Source: Zwartia panacis
GTDB taxonomy: Bacteria > Pseudomonadota > Gammaproteobacteria > Burkholderiales > Burkholderiaceae_B
Reading direction: 5' to 3'
DNA: 64,000 nt
NCBI RefSeq assembly: GCF_030410395.1
Contig: NZ_JAUHHF010000004.1
Location: 186,001 to 250,000 of the forward strand
Below are positions 10,073 to 20,406 of this stretch, piece after piece. Within the stretch, counting starts at the first letter, position 1; the number at the start of each line of letters is the position of its first letter. The notes under the pieces are model-generated. The model did no database searches. It saw only the letters and a program-made list of their open reading frames with translations, and was not told where the DNA came from. The position numbers were made by a program, and so were the translations under genes.

Positions 10073-11292
10073 GCCGCGTAGCGGCGAAGACGCAACGCGA
10101 ATTCCTCAAGACTTGAGATACCACTTTGCTGCGCGCGCTGACACCAAGCCTGCAAATCATGCAAAAGTTGCTCACTTGAGGCCGTGGAACTATCCCAGAG
10201 TTTCACCAGATCGTGGCGCATCTGGACAAGCGTGGATAGCGAGTCACTTTGCGACAAAGCCTGGTCGATGCGCGCACGTTCGGCTGGCGCAAGGTTTTCC
10301 TCGCCTCTTCCTAGCCAGTGGGTGGCTGCAGCTAAAGCATCGGCCTTACTGTCTGCCTTGGATGCTTTGAGACGTGCGAGTTCGTCCTTGCATGCAGTTT
10401 TCATGATGCCTGTATAACGGGCAAGGATTTCATAACGGTGGGCGATGACACCCTGAAGCGTACGCAGATCGACGCCGGCTTTGCCTGAGGACTCAAGGCG
10501 AAGCTTGGGAGCGACTTTTTTAATTTTGGCTAGACCTAAGGCCTTTAAACCCAAGATGTAAATCCAACCTATATCCAACTCATACCACTTGCTGGAAAAT
10601 TTGGCGGATGTGCCATGGGCGTGGTGATTATTGTGAAGCTCTTCTCCACCAATCAGGATACCCCAGGGAAAAACGTTGGTACTGGTATCAGGACTCGCAA
10701 AGTTGCGATAGCCCCAATAGTGTCCGATGCCGTTGACCACGCCTGCAGCCCAAAAAGGGATCCAGGCCATCTGAATCGCCCAGATTGTCAGGCCGATTGA
10801 ACCAAACAAAGCAACGTCAATGACGAGCATCAAGAGAATGCCACGCGCGCTGAAGCGGGAATAAACCTGACGTTCAAGCCAGTCGTCAGGCGTACCGTGC
10901 CCGAACTTTGAGATGGTTTCAGCATTTTTGGATTCGTGGCGGTAGAGCTCGGCGCCACTAAATAAAACTTTCCCAATGCCATAAATCATTGGTGAATGAG
11001 GATCACCGTCACGTTCACAGCGCGCATGATGCTTGCGATGGATTGCAACCCACTCCTTGGTCACCATGCCGGTGGTCATCCAAAGCCAGAAGCGGAAGAA
11101 ATGCATGACGGCCGGATGAAGATCCAGACCGCGATGTGCTTGGCTCCGATGGAGAAAAATGGTGACCGCAACAATGGTGATATGGGTCATACCCAAGGTG
11201 TATAGAACCACCTGCCACCAATTGGCCTGTAGCAAACCGCCTGCTGCGAAAGAGATAAAGTCGTTCATGTAAGTGTCTGTGATCCAAGACAT
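10069..11292 (-). CDS. Acyl-CoA/fatty acid delta-9-type desaturase
   Basis: A membrane di-iron desaturase that introduces a double bond into acyl chains. Three histidine boxes are present: HRSQAHRG (48-55), HRKHH (85-89) and HNNHH (220-224), together with hydrophobic segments near residues 28-46, 62-78 and 150-190. At 407 residues it is longer than a minimal desaturase; from about residue 255 on there is a soluble, helical, charged extension that ends in LQAWCQRAQQSGISSLEEFA. The extension recurs, as far as I recall, in proteobacterial DesA3/DesB-like proteins. The gene is translationally coupled to uvrD, which is odd in function. Exact regiospecificity is not evident. Confidence 0.9.
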   Translation of the reverse strand: MSWITDTYMNDFISFAAGGLLQANWWQVVLYTLGMTHITIVAVTIFLHRSQAHRGLDLHPAVMHFFRFWLWMTTGMVTKEWVAIHRKHHARCERDGDPHSPMIYGIGKVLFSGAELYRHESKNAETISKFGHGTPDDWLERQVYSRFSARGILLMLVIDVALFGSIGLTIWAIQMAWIPFWAAGVVNGIGHYWGYRNFASPDTSTNVFPWGILIGGEELHNNHHAHGTSAKFSSKWYELDIGWIYILGLKALGLAKIKKVAPKLRLESSGKAGVDLRTLQGVIAHRYEILARYTGIMKTACKDELARLKASKADSKADALAAATHWLGRGEENLAPAERARIDQALSQSDSLSTLVQMRHDLVKLWDSSTASSEQLLHDLQAWCQRAQQSGISSLEEFALRLRRYAA

Positions 11293-11394
11293 TAAGTTAG
11301 ATGTAATTTTATCCCAGACAGCCCCTCTCTGCTAGTAAAACCCCCGAAGTTTTTGCGCAAAATCAACTATTTAAGGCTTAACAGGTGTTAACTC

Positions 11395-13020
11395 CTAAAC
11401 ATCCTCACGACTAATTTTTATTTTGTTTTCTGTCTCTGCCAAACTGTTTGACTCTAAGGTCTGAATCTCTTCTGACTCAGTATTTTTTAATGTGGCGCTT
11501 TTCTTTCTCTCAAAAATTGCGGCAAAAAACCCGTCTGTGCCATGTACATCGGGCCGCAAACTCAGATAAGGACCCTCGATGTGCAGATTCGTCCGCGAAG
11601 CAAGAATAGGTGCAGCGTCAATCAGTTCAAAATCAGGATGATTGGCTAAAAATAACTCAGCCTGGTCCTGATTTTCTTCTTTGAGCAAGCTGCAAGTCGC
11701 GTAGACAAGTCGTCCCCCGGGGGCTACGCAGCGGGAAGCACTTGCCAAGATCTTAGTCTGCAAAGCTGTGAGCTCCTGGAGACTCTGGAGGGACTGTCGC
11801 CATTTCAAGTCAGGGTTACGACGCAAGGTTCCCACACCACTGCAAGGCGCATCGACTAAAACACGCTGCGCTTTGCCCGCCAGACGTCGCACGCGGGTGT
11901 CGTTTTCATGCTCAATTGCTACGGGGACAATATTGGAGAGACCACTGCGAGCAAAACGAGGTTTAGCCTTGGCTAAACGCGTGGCAGAAACGTCAAAGGC
12001 GTATAACCTTCCTGTAGAACGCATCAGCGCGCCTAGTAGCAGTGTTTTGCCTCCCGCTCCCGCACAAAAATCAATCACCATTTCGCCACGCTTGGGGCCC
12101 ACAAGAAGTGCGAGTAACTGGCTACCTTCATCTTGCACCTCAATCAACCCGTGCTCGAATTGGTGCCACTTGTTCATGGCGGGCCGCCCTTTCAGACGGA
12201 TGCCCCATGGCGAGTATGGTGTGGCGACAGGAGCATGTCTCACCCCATTACCCTTGATCAAGTCAGCTAACATTTCATCGCGGTCAGCCTTCATGGGATT
12301 GACGCGAATATCAAGTGGCGCTGCTGTGTTGAGGGCTGAGGTTAGAGCCTCAAGTTCAGGCATATCCTTGAGCCGATCGAACAACCAATCAGGCAGACTG
12401 CTACGCACTTGCAATGACAATGATTGCTCTTCAATTTGAGCAATCCTGTCAAGCCATGCCAGCTCGCCCACATCCAATACAGGACGTACCTTTTCGGCCC
12501 CCAATATGGCGATTGCGCCCTGTATCGCCAGACGACGTACGGCATTGCCAACTCCACTCTCACCGAGCTGGCGATAGCGGCGCAAATGTCGCAGCACATC
12601 ATAGACAACCTCGGCGACCTCGGCCCTGTCACGAATACCAAGCTTGGGATGCGCTCTGAACCAATGGGAAACAATTGAATCCGCCGCAAACCTCCATGTC
12701 AGGACCTCTTCAAGAACCTGGCGGATCTGATCTAGCCGAACGGTCATCACGGGCTGGCGAGGCTTTGGAACGTATGTGGAAACGACGGGTAATTTGTCTT
12801 GGCTGGCAATCTGAGCCGATGTTTGCCCGGGAAACGCACGTTCTCCTGACGGACGACTGCCGCGAGGCTGAGCATTCATTAGTCTTTCAGTGGCAGAACC
12901 CGGTCTAACCGCTCCAGCTGAAGCGCTCAGCGCAGCGGCACGCGCGGCATCTTTTTTATTGCCTCGCCCTGCTCCTGTCGCGCCATGCGGCCGACGGCCG
13001 GGTTTGCTGGGATTGCTCAT
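11395..13020 (-). CDS. RsmB/NOP2-family 5-methylcytosine rRNA methyltransferase
   Basis: Contains the NOL1/NOP2/Sun methyltransferase core: SAM site VIDFCAGAGGKTLLLGAL, the release cysteine motif VDAPCSGVGTLRRNPD and the catalytic TCS motif in YATCSLLKEEN. The middle part (about residues 95-200) resembles the helical domain placed before the catalytic core in RsmB. The first 80 residues are basic and low in complexity (KPGRRPHGATGAGRGNKK), probably disordered RNA-binding tail, and the last 30 are also unusual. The likely target is a cytosine in 16S rRNA. Its start overlaps the purN stop by four bases. Confidence 0.88.
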   Translation of the reverse strand: MSNPSKPGRRPHGATGAGRGNKKDAARAAALSASAGAVRPGSATERLMNAQPRGSRPSGERAFPGQTSAQIASQDKLPVVSTYVPKPRQPVMTVRLDQIRQVLEEVLTWRFAADSIVSHWFRAHPKLGIRDRAEVAEVVYDVLRHLRRYRQLGESGVGNAVRRLAIQGAIAILGAEKVRPVLDVGELAWLDRIAQIEEQSLSLQVRSSLPDWLFDRLKDMPELEALTSALNTAAPLDIRVNPMKADRDEMLADLIKGNGVRHAPVATPYSPWGIRLKGRPAMNKWHQFEHGLIEVQDEGSQLLALLVGPKRGEMVIDFCAGAGGKTLLLGALMRSTGRLYAFDVSATRLAKAKPRFARSGLSNIVPVAIEHENDTRVRRLAGKAQRVLVDAPCSGVGTLRRNPDLKWRQSLQSLQELTALQTKILASASRCVAPGGRLVYATCSLLKEENQDQAELFLANHPDFELIDAAPILASRTNLHIEGPYLSLRPDVHGTDGFFAAIFERKKSATLKNTESEEIQTLESNSLAETENKIKISREDV

Positions 13021-13682
13021 GATTGATGGCCTGAATTAAAAAGTCGTGTGGTGACGCCGTCAATCTGAACGCGTTGATCGCTGGTCAGATGTACACGGCC
13101 CTGTGCAAGCCAACAGGCAACTTGCGGATAGATGGTGTGTTCCATGCTGAGTACACGTGCTGCCAATGTCTCAGGCGTATCGTCACACAGAACAGGAACA
13201 ACACCCTGCGCAATGATTGGACCGTGATCGAGCACCGGAGTGACAAAGTGTACGGTGCATCCATGGGCTTGAACTCCCGTAGCCAATGCTTGGGCATGCG
13301 TATGCAAGCCGGGGAATGCGGGTAAAAGTGAAGGATGAATATTAATCAGCCGACCTGCGTATCGCTCAACGAATCGAGGTGTCAAGACCCGCATGAACCC
13401 CGCCAACAGGACATAGTCAGGGTCAAAAAGGTCAATGGAGGCAGCAAGAGACTCGTCGAAAGCGTCCCTGGAGGGATACGCAGTATGGGCGAGCCCGATT
13501 GTTTCGATCCCCTGTCCTGCCGCCCAGACCATACCTGAAGTTTCAGCCCGGCTGGCAATCACCGCTGCAACCTCTGCGTTGCAAGCGCCAGATTGACACG
13601 CCTGAACAATCGCCTGCATGTTGGACCCTTGTCCAGAGATCAAAATCACAAAGCGAGGGCGTAAATTTTTAGGGTCGGGCAT
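13017..13682 (-). CDS. purN: Phosphoribosylglycinamide formyltransferase PurN
   Basis: PurN transfers a formyl group from 10-formyl-THF to GAR, the third step of purine synthesis. Visible motifs are the phosphate-binding GQGSNMQAIV, the catalytic INIHPSLLPAF (Asn and His) and LDHGPIIAQG (Asp). I place the start at the ATG for MPDPKNLRPRF; a GTG 14 codons upstream (13724) would run almost into the divergent ribF start and adds nothing conserved. The product is then about 221 residues. It is followed by the RsmB-like gene with a four-base overlap, a common partnership in this group. Confidence 0.95.
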   Translation of the reverse strand: MPDPKNLRPRFVILISGQGSNMQAIVQACQSGACNAEVAAVIASRAETSGMVWAAGQGIETIGLAHTAYPSRDAFDESLAASIDLFDPDYVLLAGFMRVLTPRFVERYAGRLINIHPSLLPAFPGLHTHAQALATGVQAHGCTVHFVTPVLDHGPIIAQGVVPVLCDDTPETLAARVLSMEHTIYPQVACWLAQGRVHLTSDQRVQIDGVTTRLFNSGHQS

Positions 13683-13726
13683 GGTATTCCAAGATAAGGC
13701 TAGTCTGAAATTGTAAACTGTCACCC

Positions 13727-14692
13727 GTGAAAACCATTCTCAGCATTTTTCGCCAAGCTCCCGCGCCAGATTTACGCCTGCCTTGCGCCTTGTCAATTGG
13801 TAACTTTGACGGGGTACACCGTGGGCATCAGGCCATGATTGCCCAAGTCTGTGAGGCAGCGCAACGTCTCGCGCTCTCCCCGACGATTCTCACGTTCGCT
13901 CCCCATCCCAGGCAATATTTTGCCAATTTGAATCGCCGACCTGAGCTCTCACCCCCACAAATCACCGGTCTACGTGACAAATTGACTGCATTGGCGCAGT
14001 CTGGAATCGAACGAGTCGTGCTCGCACGCTTTAATCAAGCAATGGCGGAAATGTCGGCCTCTGACTTTGTCACAAAATGGCTGGCGATCGAACTGAACGT
14101 CCGTTGGGTTCTGGTTGGCGAAGACTTTAAGTTTGGTCGCCAGCGTGCGGGGGACGTGAATTTGCTCAAATCGCTGGGAAATCTATGCGGCATCGAAGTG
14201 CACACATTGAGTGACATCACAGATGATCATGGACGTCGTATTTCAAGCTCTGAAGTGCGTGCAGCCCTCGCAGAGGGAGATATGAGCCGAGCCGCAAACC
14301 TGCTGGGACGCCCTTATGGGATGACTGGACATATTATTCACGGTAAAAAGCTTGGCCGCACGCTTGATATGCCCACGATGAATATGCGCGTCACCCCGCG
14401 CTGCGCCGCGAGATCTGGGATATATGTCGTTCGCGCCCACGGCCTGGGGCCTGATCCGCTTCCTGGGGTAGCCAGCCTGGGCGTCCGTCCGACTGTCGAA
14501 GATGACGGGAGAATTCTGCTTGAGACCCATTTATTTGATCTGAATGTAGACGCATACGGTAAACTCGTGCGCGTTGAACTCCTGCAGCATCTGCGGGATG
14601 AAGAAAAGTTTCCCGATCTGCCAACCTTGACTGCCGCCATGCATGCCGATGCGCAGCATGCGCGCGCTTACTTTGCGCTCCATGGACTATAA
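13727..14692 (+). CDS. ribF: Bifunctional riboflavin kinase/FAD synthetase RibF
   Basis: RibF phosphorylates riboflavin to FMN and adenylylates FMN to FAD. The N-terminal nucleotidyltransferase domain shows [14 protein letters not shown] and [13 protein letters not shown]; the C-terminal flavokinase domain shows the PTMN motif in [12 protein letters not shown] and [11 protein letters not shown]. The 321-residue length is typical. The start is GTG. It heads a plus-strand run ribF-ileS-lspA-coaBC, an order conserved in many Proteobacteria. The gap to divergent purN is 44 bases, too small for an FMN riboswitch. Confidence 0.96.
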   Translation: MKTILSIFRQAPAPDLRLPCALSIGNFDGVHRGHQAMIAQVCEAAQRLALSPTILTFAPHPRQYFANLNRRPELSPPQITGLRDKLTALAQSGIERVVLARFNQAMAEMSASDFVTKWLAIELNVRWVLVGEDFKFGRQRAGDVNLLKSLGNLCGIEVHTLSDITDDHGRRISSSEVRAALAEGDMSRAANLLGRPYGMTGHIIHGKKLGRTLDMPTMNMRVTPRCAARSGIYVVRAHGLGPDPLPGVASLGVRPTVEDDGRILLETHLFDLNVDAYGKLVRVELLQHLRDEEKFPDLPTLTAAMHADAQHARAYFALHGL

Positions 14693-17528
14693 AAACACAC
14701 TCAATCTGCCCGACACTCCTTTCCCGATGCGTGGGGACCTCCCGCGTCGAGAACCCTTATGGGTCGCGCAATGGCAAGAAAAAAAGGTCTATCAGGCTAT
14801 TCGTGACGCCAGTCGCGGCAGGCCGACCTTTTTACTGCATGATGGTCCTCCCTATGCAAACGGTGACATCCATATTGGTCATGCAGTCAACAAAATTCTG
14901 AAAGACATTATCGTCAAGAGTCGGAATATGGCAGGGTTTGATGCTGCTTACGTTCCTGGCTGGGACTGCCACGGCATGCCCATCGAAATCCAGATTGAAA
15001 AGAAATTTGGAAAACATCTGCCTGTCGCTGAGGTCCAGTCCAAAGCCCGAGCCTACGCGCTCGAACAAATCGAAAGACAGAAAAAAGACTTTGAGCGGTT
15101 GGGAGTATTGGGTGACTGGAATCGTCCTTACTTGACAATGAATTTCAGCAACGAAGCAAACGAAATTCGCGCGCTCGGACGTATTTTGGAAAAAGGCTAT
15201 GTCTTCCGGGGACTGAAGCCTGTTAATTGGTGTTTTGACTGCGGATCTGCGTTGGCAGAAGCTGAAGTTGAATACGCAGACCGCAAAGACCCTGCTGTTC
15301 ACATCGCCTTTCCTTTTGCAGATCGTCAGGCAATTGCCAAGGTTTTTGGACAGCCTGAAGTAGGCGCTGGTGCGATTGTCATCTGGACGACGACGCCATG
15401 GACAATTCCTTCGAACCAGGCTCTGAATATTCATCCTGAATTCAAATACGCACTTGTCAAAGTCTCTCCCGCACCATCAACAGGATCGCTCTTGATTCTG
15501 GCCTCAGATCGTGTTGAGGCGTGCCTCAAAGAATGGGGTCTTGAGGGCGAAATTGTCGCTGAATGTGTCGGCCAAGCGCTCAATCAAATCAACTTTGAGC
15601 ACCCTCTGGCAAACTTTCACGAAGGCTACAAACGCCTGTCACCCATTTACCTGGGTGACTATGTCACGCTAGACACTGGCACGGGTGTCGTGCACTCTGC
15701 ACCCGCCTATGGTGTCGAGGATTTCCTGTCTTGCAAAGCACACGGCATGAAGGATGCGGACATCATCAATCCTGTGATGGGTGACGGAAAATACGTGCCC
15801 TCCTTACCTGGTTTCGGAGGTCTCACCATTTGGGAAGCTAATCCTAAAATCGTCGAGGCACTAACCGAAGCGGGAACGCTCCTCAAACAAGAGCCCCATA
15901 CACACAGCTACATGCATTGTTGGCGTCACAAGACTCCCATCATTTACCGTGCAACCAGTCAATGGTTCGCGGGGATGGACGTTACACCTAAAGACGGCGG
16001 ACCGACTTTGCGTGAAAGCGCACTAACAGCGATTGACGCTACGGCTTTCTATCCAGCCTGGGGGCGTGCCCGCCTTCATGCGATGATCGCCAACAGGCCT
16101 GACTGGACCCTCTCCAGACAGCGCCAATGGGGCGTACCTATGGCGTTTTTCATTCATAAGGAAACGGGAGCACTGCATCCAAACACGCCAGCATTGCTCG
16201 AAGAAGTTGCCAAACGTGTTGAAAAATCAGGTATCGAGGCTTGGCAATCCATTGAACCCGAAGATTTACTCGGCGCGGATGCCAAAGATTACGTAAAAAA
16301 TCGAGATACCCTGGATGTCTGGTTTGACTCAGGCACGACGCACGCCACAGTCCTCGGCGGCGCTGACAACCAGCACCACGGCTCACATGGAGAGCTCCCT
16401 TGGCCAGCGGACATGTATCTCGAAGGCTCGGATCAGCATCGTGGCTGGTTTCATTCCTCCTTGCTTACGGGTTGCATGCTTGAGGGACGAGCACCCTACA
16501 AAAGCCTGTTAACGCACGGTTTTGTGGTGGATGGCCAGGGTCGAAAGATGAGTAAGTCTGTCGGCAATGTCATCGCCCCACAAAAGGTATCAGACAGCCT
16601 CGGTGCTGAAATTCTGAGACTGTGGGTGGCAAGCACGGACTATTCGGGGGAGCTGTCCATCTCGGACGAGATCCTAAAACGCGTTGTTGAGAGTTATCGT
16701 CGCATCCGCAATACGCTCAGATTTTTACTTGCGAATCTCGCTGACTTCGATTCAGCACGTGATGCCATATCGCCGGAGGAGATGCTGGAGATCGATCGCT
16801 ACGCATTGGCAATGACTTTGCAAATGCAGAAAGAGGTTCTGTCCGATTACGAGCATTATGACTTCCACCCTGCGATGTCGCGCCTTCAGAATTTCTGCTC
16901 GGAAGATCTTGGTGCGTTTTACCTCGATGTACTGAAAGACCGCCTGTACACCTCGGCTCCACGCAGCCATGCTCGACGCTCAGCGCAAACCGCTCTGCTT
17001 CACATCACTCAGACTTTACTCAAGCTGATGGCCCCGGTACTGTCTTTTACCGCTGAGGAAGCCTGGGGAGTTTTGCTCAACTCAACACTGAAGTCTGCAA
17101 CAGACATTGGTCGAATCACCATTTTCACGGAATGTTTTCACACGCTTCCACAAATTGAGAATCCAGAATCACTACACCAACGATGGTCCAGATTGCGCGA
17201 AATTCGCGCCATGGTGATGCGCAAACTTGAAGATTTGCGCAGTGCCGGCAGCATTGGTTCCTCCTTGCAAGGCGAAGTTGATATTGAGGCAAGCGGCGAA
17301 GATCTTATCTTGCTTCAAAGTGTTTCTGCACAACTGCCTTTTATCTTCATTGTTTCCCGTGTAGGTGTAAAAGCGGGAGCTGGAGAAATCATCATACACA
17401 TTGCTCCCTCGACGCATGAAAAATGCGAGCGTTGCTGGCATTGGCGCGATGACATCGGTCAAGACCCCACTCATCCTCACATATGCGGTCGCTGCGTAGA
17501 GAGTCTGAATGACGCTGCATCATCCTGA
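14682..17528 (+). CDS. ileS: Isoleucyl-tRNA synthetase
   Basis: A class I aminoacyl-tRNA synthetase of 948 residues. The signature HIGH is at residues 64-67 and KMSKS at 622-626. The editing (CP1) domain lies between ([14 protein letters not shown]). The C-terminus holds the zinc-binding set CERCWHW...CGRC of the bacterial type. I use the ATG of [16 protein letters not shown] as start because it matches the family N-terminus; 13 codons of upstream reading frame lie inside ribF. This start overlaps the ribF stop by 11 bases. lspA follows two bases after the stop. Confidence 0.97.
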   Translation: MDYKNTLNLPDTPFPMRGDLPRREPLWVAQWQEKKVYQAIRDASRGRPTFLLHDGPPYANGDIHIGHAVNKILKDIIVKSRNMAGFDAAYVPGWDCHGMPIEIQIEKKFGKHLPVAEVQSKARAYALEQIERQKKDFERLGVLGDWNRPYLTMNFSNEANEIRALGRILEKGYVFRGLKPVNWCFDCGSALAEAEVEYADRKDPAVHIAFPFADRQAIAKVFGQPEVGAGAIVIWTTTPWTIPSNQALNIHPEFKYALVKVSPAPSTGSLLILASDRVEACLKEWGLEGEIVAECVGQALNQINFEHPLANFHEGYKRLSPIYLGDYVTLDTGTGVVHSAPAYGVEDFLSCKAHGMKDADIINPVMGDGKYVPSLPGFGGLTIWEANPKIVEALTEAGTLLKQEPHTHSYMHCWRHKTPIIYRATSQWFAGMDVTPKDGGPTLRESALTAIDATAFYPAWGRARLHAMIANRPDWTLSRQRQWGVPMAFFIHKETGALHPNTPALLEEVAKRVEKSGIEAWQSIEPEDLLGADAKDYVKNRDTLDVWFDSGTTHATVLGGADNQHHGSHGELPWPADMYLEGSDQHRGWFHSSLLTGCMLEGRAPYKSLLTHGFVVDGQGRKMSKSVGNVIAPQKVSDSLGAEILRLWVASTDYSGELSISDEILKRVVESYRRIRNTLRFLLANLADFDSARDAISPEEMLEIDRYALAMTLQMQKEVLSDYEHYDFHPAMSRLQNFCSEDLGAFYLDVLKDRLYTSAPRSHARRSAQTALLHITQTLLKLMAPVLSFTAEEAWGVLLNSTLKSATDIGRITIFTECFHTLPQIENPESLHQRWSRLREIRAMVMRKLEDLRSAGSIGSSLQGEVDIEASGEDLILLQSVSAQLPFIFIVSRVGVKAGAGEIIIHIAPSTHEKCERCWHWRDDIGQDPTHPHICGRCVESLNDAASS

Positions 17529-17530
17529 AG

Positions 17531-18067
17531 ATGGTCAATATCAAACAGGAAAATGAATCCGCCAACATCCTCCCAAAACGCTACAGCGGTTTGGGTAGAT
17601 GGCTATTCGTGGCGATTTTCCTGATTGTCATCGATCAGTTCACTAAAATCGGCTTTGATCATGCATTGCGATATGGGCAGCGTATCAACATATGGCCATT
17701 TTTTGACCTAACTTTGCTCTATAACAAAGGCGCTGCATTTAGTTTTCTGGCTGACCAGCCAGGCTGGCAGCGATGGTTTTTTACAGCCCTGGGTTTGGGT
17801 GCCAGCATATTTATAGTCTGGATGATGCATACGCACCGCACGCAGCATCGTTTTTTGTTCGCGCTTTCATTGATTCTCGGTGGAGCGCTTGGCAACGTGA
17901 TCGATCGCATCGCCTATGGTCATGTGATCGACTTTTTGCTTTTTTACTGGCGAGATTGGTACTACCCTGCTTTCAATATCGCCGACACTGGCATTACCGT
18001 CGGTGCTATTCTTTTAGTCATCGATGAAATTCTTCGCCTTCGGGGTCAGCATGCAAGATCTTCATGA
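17531..18067 (+). CDS. lspA: Lipoprotein signal peptidase LspA
   Basis: LspA is the inner-membrane aspartic peptidase that removes signal peptides from prolipoproteins. About four hydrophobic segments are seen. The catalytic aspartates should be D134 in GHVIDFLLF and D152 in FNIADTGI, with the conserved GNVIDR preceding. At 178 residues it is normal. It follows ileS directly, the classic ileS-lspA pairing, and overlaps the 5' end of coaBC. The pqiC and other lipoproteins in this window would be among its substrates. Confidence 0.96.
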   Translation: MVNIKQENESANILPKRYSGLGRWLFVAIFLIVIDQFTKIGFDHALRYGQRINIWPFFDLTLLYNKGAAFSFLADQPGWQRWFFTALGLGASIFIVWMMHTHRTQHRFLFALSLILGGALGNVIDRIAYGHVIDFLLFYWRDWYYPAFNIADTGITVGAILLVIDEILRLRGQHARSS

Positions 18068-19256
18068 CAAACGACTTGTATTGGGTTTAAGCGGTGGCAT
18101 AGCCTGCTACAAGGCGGCAGATCTAGTGCGTCGACTCATCGAACGCGGCGCTCAAGTTGATGTGGTGATGACTGAAGCCGCGACGCGCTTTATCACTCCC
18201 GTCACAATGCAAGCACTCAGTGGTCGTCCAGTATTTGTCGACGCCTGGGATAGCCGTGTTGACAACAACATGGCACACATTCAACTCTCACGTGGTGCGG
18301 ATGCGATTCTGATTGCTCCCGCATCAGCTGACTTTATGGCCAAGCTCGTGCAGGGACGCGCAGATGATTTGCTGTCAACCTTATGCCTTGCTCGCGCATG
18401 TCCGCTTCTTGTCGCGCCTGCCATGAATAGAGAAATGTGGCTTGCTGCGCCCACGCAACGAAATGTCCAGCAACTTGCCTTGGACAAAGTCAAAATATTG
18501 GGACCAGGTTCGGGAGAGCAAGCCTGCGGCGAGACTGGCGATGGTCGCATGCTTGAACCTCTGGAGATCATCGCTGAACTCCGACGCTTTTTTCAACCGA
18601 AACATTTTGAACGCTTGCGTGTCTTGCTGACTGCAGGTCCAACTGTTGAACCGATTGATCCCGTTCGTGTCCTGAGTAATCGTTCCTCCGGGAAAACAGG
18701 CTATGCACTCGCACAGGCAGCCTGGGAGGCAGGTGCTGAAGTCACACTCGTGTCTGGACCGACTGCATTGCCGTGCCCTTATGGAGTCACCCGCATCAAT
18801 GTCGAATCCGCACAACAAATGCACGATGCCGTCATGCAAAATCTAAACGGACAAGATATTTTTATCTCAGTTGCTGCGGTCGCTGACTGGCGGATAAAAA
18901 ATGTATCTCCAGAAAAAATCAAAAAAGATGGCAAGACCACGCCAAACATTGAGTTTGAGGCTAACCCGGATATTTTGGCGAATGTAGCGACACAAAAAAA
19001 TGCGCCCTGGTGCGTAGGTTTTGCAGCTGAAACTGAAAATTTATCTGAATTCGCGCACGCCAAAAGGCTTCGTAAAGGCATTCCAATGTTGATTGGAAAT
19101 CTGGCACAACACGTGATGGACGCTGATCACACGACGGTTTCAATCTTTGATGATCGAGGCGAACACGCGCTCGCATTGAACTCCAAGCAAAAAGTCGCGC
19201 AACAACTTGTCAGTGAAATCGCGCAACGCTATCAACAATCACGCACGACTCGTTAA
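18051..19256 (+). CDS. coaBC: Bifunctional phosphopantothenoylcysteine decarboxylase/phosphopantothenate-cysteine ligase CoaBC
   Basis: CoaBC makes 4'-phosphopantetheine in coenzyme A synthesis. The N-terminal flavoprotein domain shows GLSGGIACYKAADLVR and the substrate motifs APASADFMAKL and PAMNREMW; the C-terminal ligase domain shows TAGPTVEPIDPVRVLSNRSSGK. I start at MQDLHDKRLVLGLSG; the ATG nine codons upstream is deeper in lspA. The chosen start overlaps lspA by 17 bases. The dut gene a little downstream is a frequent neighbour of coaBC (dfp-dut). Length of 401 residues is normal. Confidence 0.95.
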   Translation: MQDLHDKRLVLGLSGGIACYKAADLVRRLIERGAQVDVVMTEAATRFITPVTMQALSGRPVFVDAWDSRVDNNMAHIQLSRGADAILIAPASADFMAKLVQGRADDLLSTLCLARACPLLVAPAMNREMWLAAPTQRNVQQLALDKVKILGPGSGEQACGETGDGRMLEPLEIIAELRRFFQPKHFERLRVLLTAGPTVEPIDPVRVLSNRSSGKTGYALAQAAWEAGAEVTLVSGPTALPCPYGVTRINVESAQQMHDAVMQNLNGQDIFISVAAVADWRIKNVSPEKIKKDGKTTPNIEFEANPDILANVATQKNAPWCVGFAAETENLSEFAHAKRLRKGIPMLIGNLAQHVMDADHTTVSIFDDRGEHALALNSKQKVAQQLVSEIAQRYQQSRTTR

Positions 19257-19273
19257 TCTTTCCAGGCAGCCCT

Positions 19274-19924
19274 ATGCAAGCGCTGATCGACCAACTCGTC
19301 TTATTCATTCAAAACAATCAGGCTTGGGCTGGATTTGTCATTTTTTTGATGACTTTTGGCGAGTCGTTATTCGTTGTGGGTCTTTTTATTCCTGCGACCG
19401 TACTTTTATTTGCGACAGGCACTTTGATGGCCACAGGTACGCTTGATTCGGGAACAATCCTGATATGGGGCGTGATTGGCGCAATCGTGGGAGATGCCCT
19501 GTCATTTTGGTTAGGTCGCTGGATGGGACCTAAAGTGTTAAGGCACAAGCACCTGAATCCCTACAGACGCAAAGTTGCCCGAGCCCGCCTTTTTTTCTAT
19601 CGCTACGGTTTTTTCGCAGTGCTCATCGCTCGCTTCCTGGGTCCCTTGCGCTGTTTTATCCCAACTGTCGCAGGCGTCATGGGGATGCCTGAATTACGTT
19701 TTCAACTCGCGAACATCATTTCAGCGATCTTATGGTTACCCGCTCTGCTGGCACCTGGTTACCTGGCAACTCGTGGCGTTGAAGCCATTAAAGATGGCAA
19801 TCATGCGACCGTATATTCTTTAGTGGGTCTGACAGTCATCGGGATCATTACCTGGCTAGTGATTCGCCAACGCCGCGCGATCGAGGAGCGCAAAGCCGCT
19901 TCACGAAGACGTCATCGATCATGA
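19274..19924 (+). CDS. DedA family inner-membrane protein
   Basis: A 216-residue polytopic protein of the DedA/Tvp38 family, some members of which recycle undecaprenyl phosphate across the membrane. Family features: hydrophobic segment FVIFLMTFGESLFVVGLFIP, conserved GDALSFWLGRWMGPK, and the re-entrant sequence ARFLGPLRCFIPTVAGV with its conserved arginines and glycine. The C-terminus is basic (RQRRAIEERKAASRRRHR). It sits 17 bases after coaBC and before dut, probably in the same transcript. Substrate is not proven by sequence. Confidence 0.88.
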   Translation: MQALIDQLVLFIQNNQAWAGFVIFLMTFGESLFVVGLFIPATVLLFATGTLMATGTLDSGTILIWGVIGAIVGDALSFWLGRWMGPKVLRHKHLNPYRRKVARARLFFYRYGFFAVLIARFLGPLRCFIPTVAGVMGMPELRFQLANIISAILWLPALLAPGYLATRGVEAIKDGNHATVYSLVGLTVIGIITWLVIRQRRAIEERKAASRRRHRS

Positions 19925-19956
19925 CAACCTCTCTAATCTAATCATCAAGAGCAAAT

Positions 19957-20406
19957 ATGAAATCCGTTGACGTCAAAATTTTAGACCCGCGTATGCGAGA
20001 GCAATTGCCCACCTATGCGACGATGGGCTCAGCAGGTTTGGATTTGCGAGCCTGCCTGGATCAGCCCTTGGTTCTCGAACCAGGCATGACACAGCTTGTT
20101 CCAACTGGATTAGCGATTCATGTCGCAGATCCTGGTTATGCTGCCGTGATCTTGCCCCGCTCAGGGCTTGGCCATAAGCATGGCATCGTTTTAGGCAACC
20201 TGGTCGGGCTGATTGATTCAGATTACCAGGGGCCTCTGATGGTTTCCGCCTGGAATCGCAGCAACTCTGCGTACACCATTGAACCCATGGAACGTCTCGC
20301 GCAACTTGTTGTTTTACCTATTGCGCAAATCCAGTTCAATGTCGTCGAAGACTTTGATACGTCGACCCGAGGAACCGGTGGCTTTGGTAGCACAGGTAAA
20401 GGTTAA
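19957..20406 (+). CDS. dut: Deoxyuridine 5'-triphosphate nucleotidohydrolase (dUTPase)
   Basis: Trimeric dUTPase hydrolyses dUTP to dUMP, keeping uracil out of DNA. All five motifs are visible: [28 protein letters not shown] (catalytic Asp), and the C-terminal arm [11 protein letters not shown]. The 149-residue length is standard. The stop codon directly abuts the stop codon of the convergent pqiC gene with no spacer. Following coaBC and the DedA gene, it completes the coaBC-dut arrangement. Confidence 0.97.
   Translation: MKSVDVKILDPRMREQLPTYATMGSAGLDLRACLDQPLVLEPGMTQLVPTGLAIHVADPGYAAVILPRSGLGHKHGIVLGNLVGLIDSDYQGPLMVSAWNRSNSAYTIEPMERLAQLVVLPIAQIQFNVVEDFDTSTRGTGGFGSTGKG

Noticed and set aside
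13683-13726. FMN riboswitch before ribF
   Set aside because: Only 44 bases separate purN and ribF; an FMN riboswitch needs well over 100.
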